From Acinetobacter soli (GTDB lineage Bacteria > Pseudomonadota > Gammaproteobacteria > Pseudomonadales > Moraxellaceae), in contig NZ_BBNM01000015.1 of NCBI RefSeq assembly GCF_000760595.1, positions 1-64,000 of the forward strand: a stretch of DNA of 64,000 nucleotides. Reading direction: 5' to 3'. This document shows, in pieces, positions 62,629 through 64,000 of the stretch (the first letter of the stretch is position 1; each line of letters begins with the position of its first letter). Below the pieces are notes generated by a model that saw only the letters and a list, made by a program, of their open reading frames with translations, made no database searches and was not told the origin of the DNA. The translations under genes were made by a program, and so were the position numbers.

Positions 62629-63555
62629 ATGTCTACGCAAGCAAACAAGCAATCGGCGCTAAAAAAAATTACACGCGGGCTGACTGTAGGCAGTGTCATT
62701 ACAGGAAGTACGTTTTTACATGGCCCACCCGTACTGGCGCTGGGCCTCACCAAACTGTTCAAAAAATCGCGGGCGGTGGATCAAACCAATATCCAGATCA
62801 CCAACAGCTGGTTAAATGTTAATAACTGGTTGATCGACCATGTTTTGCCACATTTAGAATGGGATATCACTATCGATGAAGCCCTCGACTTAAGCATGCA
62901 AGGTCGTTATCTCATGACCTGTAATCATCAAAGCTGGGTCGATACCACGGTCAATCAGTACTTTGGACTGACACGTATGCCGTTGACGCGTTTTTTTACC
63001 AAATGGGAGCTTATTTTTATTCCCTTTGTGGGACAAGCCTTCAAGATTTTAGGCTTCCCAATGATGAAACGTCATACCAAAGATCAAATCCAGAAAAATC
63101 CCGAGCTCAAAACTCGTGATCTTGAAGAAGCACGTCAAGCCTGCGAACAGTTGCTAAGCCAGCCGTTTACCTTATTGAACTATTTAGAGGGCACTCGCTT
63201 CACCCCAGAAAAACATGATCAGCAAGGCTCACCTTATCAGCATTTACTCAAACCTAAAGCGGGTGGACTGGCCTTGGCGCTGAATATTCTGGGCGATAAA
63301 ATCGATGCTTTGGTCGACATGACCATTGTGTACCCAGACGGTATACCCGGCTACGGCGATTTCTGGCTAGGTGATGTATCCAAAATTGCGGTGAATTTAC
63401 GCAAAATTGAACTGCCAGACTGGGTATTGGGTGGAGATTACGAAGATGACGAAGTCTACCGTAAACGTTTTCAAGACTGGGTAGATCAGCTCTGGACTGA
63501 AAAGGATCAGTTGATCACCGAAATGAAAGCCAAATACTCCAACAGCTCTACTTAA
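62629..63555 (+). CDS. PlsC-like acyltransferase (YihG type)
   Basis: The 308-residue membrane acyltransferase has an N-terminal hydrophobic segment (about 20-45) and the LPLAT motifs: CNHQSWVD (HX4D, about 97-104), FTKWELIFIPFVGQA, and YLEGTRFTPEK (about 185-195). It resembles the YihG/YihG-like 1-acylglycerophosphate acyltransferases. It likely uses acyl-ACP or acyl-CoA in phospholipid synthesis; the precise substrate is unknown. A short gap separates it from the next gene. Confidence 0.88.
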   Translation: MSTQANKQSALKKITRGLTVGSVITGSTFLHGPPVLALGLTKLFKKSRAVDQTNIQITNSWLNVNNWLIDHVLPHLEWDITIDEALDLSMQGRYLMTCNHQSWVDTTVNQYFGLTRMPLTRFFTKWELIFIPFVGQAFKILGFPMMKRHTKDQIQKNPELKTRDLEEARQACEQLLSQPFTLLNYLEGTRFTPEKHDQQGSPYQHLLKPKAGGLALALNILGDKIDALVDMTIVYPDGIPGYGDFWLGDVSKIAVNLRKIELPDWVLGGDYEDDEVYRKRFQDWVDQLWTEKDQLITEMKAKYSNSST

Positions 63556-63568
63556 GATGTAACGTGAC

Positions 63569-64000
63569 ATGAAGCAAAAAAGTTCAGACATTAAAAATAA
63601 ATACCAACATCTAAAGCCCGGCAGTTTGTCCTTCAAACTGTTTTTGCTTTACGATATTTTTATGGTGTTTATCATTGTGTTTAACCTTTTTTGCTTAGGC
63701 GCCAATTACTTTTTGATGAGCAGCATTGGCGAGTGGCTGTTTCAGCAAATTCACCTTGAAACGTTATTAACATTTTACCGCGCCGAACTGCACCCTTGGG
63801 TGATTGTTAGCGAAGCGTGGTTTATTGGCTTTTTAATTGTGGAACTGCTGATTCGCTGGGCAATTGCAGTGGTGTACAAACATCATCAGCGCTGGTTTTT
63901 CTTTCCATTTATTCACTGGTACGAAATTTTAGCGATTTTGCCGCAACTACGTTTTTTACGTTTGTTTCGCGCGGGAATCATTGGCTATCGACTCTATGAA
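63569..64000 (+). CDS. Multi-helix membrane protein, 3' part beyond the window
   Basis: From ATG 63569 the frame gives 144 residues to the window edge. It has hydrophobic segments at about 23-48 and 85-105 and a basic, Arg-spaced stretch near the end (ILPQLRFLRLFRAG). That stretch resembles the voltage-sensor helix of ion channels, so a potassium-channel-like protein is possible. The rest is not visible. Confidence 0.6.
   Translation, partial: MKQKSSDIKNKYQHLKPGSLSFKLFLLYDIFMVFIIVFNLFCLGANYFLMSSIGEWLFQQIHLETLLTFYRAELHPWVIVSEAWFIGFLIVELLIRWAIAVVYKHHQRWFFFPFIHWYEILAILPQLRFLRLFRAGIIGYRLYE

Overview
The window joins the inner part of a temperate siphophage genome (1 to about 29,580) to a stretch of ordinary chromosome (about 29,580 to 64,000) from a moderately AT-rich gammaproteobacterium, almost certainly Acinetobacter. 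Evidence for the host: an ssrA (tmRNA) whose tag reads ANDETYALAA, the dut-algC-argB order, divergent fur and bamE/omlA, the pilT-pilU pair, a Mg-type HemB, and protein sequences of Acinetobacter character.

Prophage, right edge inward. The tmRNA 3' end (29,579) is the apparent integration site. A P4-type tyrosine integrase (28,247-29,404, minus) is followed by an FRG-domain cargo gene, a possible defence gene. A rightward early operon (24,296-27,228) carries an ExoX-C-like protein, a Sak4-like ATPase, several small unknown proteins and an excisionase-like protein. The immunity region (22.7-24.1 kb) holds a LexA/S24-type CI repressor, a divergent Cro-like gene and three evenly spaced operators. 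Two more copies of the same operator sit on a consensus promoter 1.2 kb away, so the repressor appears to silence the rightward operon from a second control region.

Leftward, the early operon encodes a CII-like protein, an adenine methylase, a DnaT-like initiator with iteron-like repeats, a DnaC-like loader, two nuclease-fold proteins and a Q-like regulator. A promoter followed at once by a terminator (pR'/tR'-like) lies next. Two single-gene units with their own promoter and terminator come after it. The late operon then runs in canonical order: nuclease-like protein, metallopeptidase, TerS, TerL, portal-MuF fusion, protease/scaffold, capsid with an Ig-like insertion, connectors, major tail protein, tail chaperones with a probable -1 frameshift, tape measure, and GTA-like tail-tip proteins. 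The genome continues past base 1, so the other att site and the lysis genes are not visible. Many late-gene junctions carry terminator-like hairpins, which fits control by processive antitermination.

Chromosome: ssrA; glpK; ggt; emrAB; a thioesterase; hemB-thiO; a TIGR01777 epimerase; a small membrane protein; a putative structured small RNA; a GNAT; an OsmC remnant; sbcDC; a transglutaminase-like protein; uppP; yggS; pilTU; fur; bamE; rnfH with an NSS-like transporter; a class II amidotransferase; an OlsB-like acyltransferase; argB-algC-dut; rep; an OmpA-type lipoprotein; a PlsC-like acyltransferase; and a partial membrane protein at the right edge.
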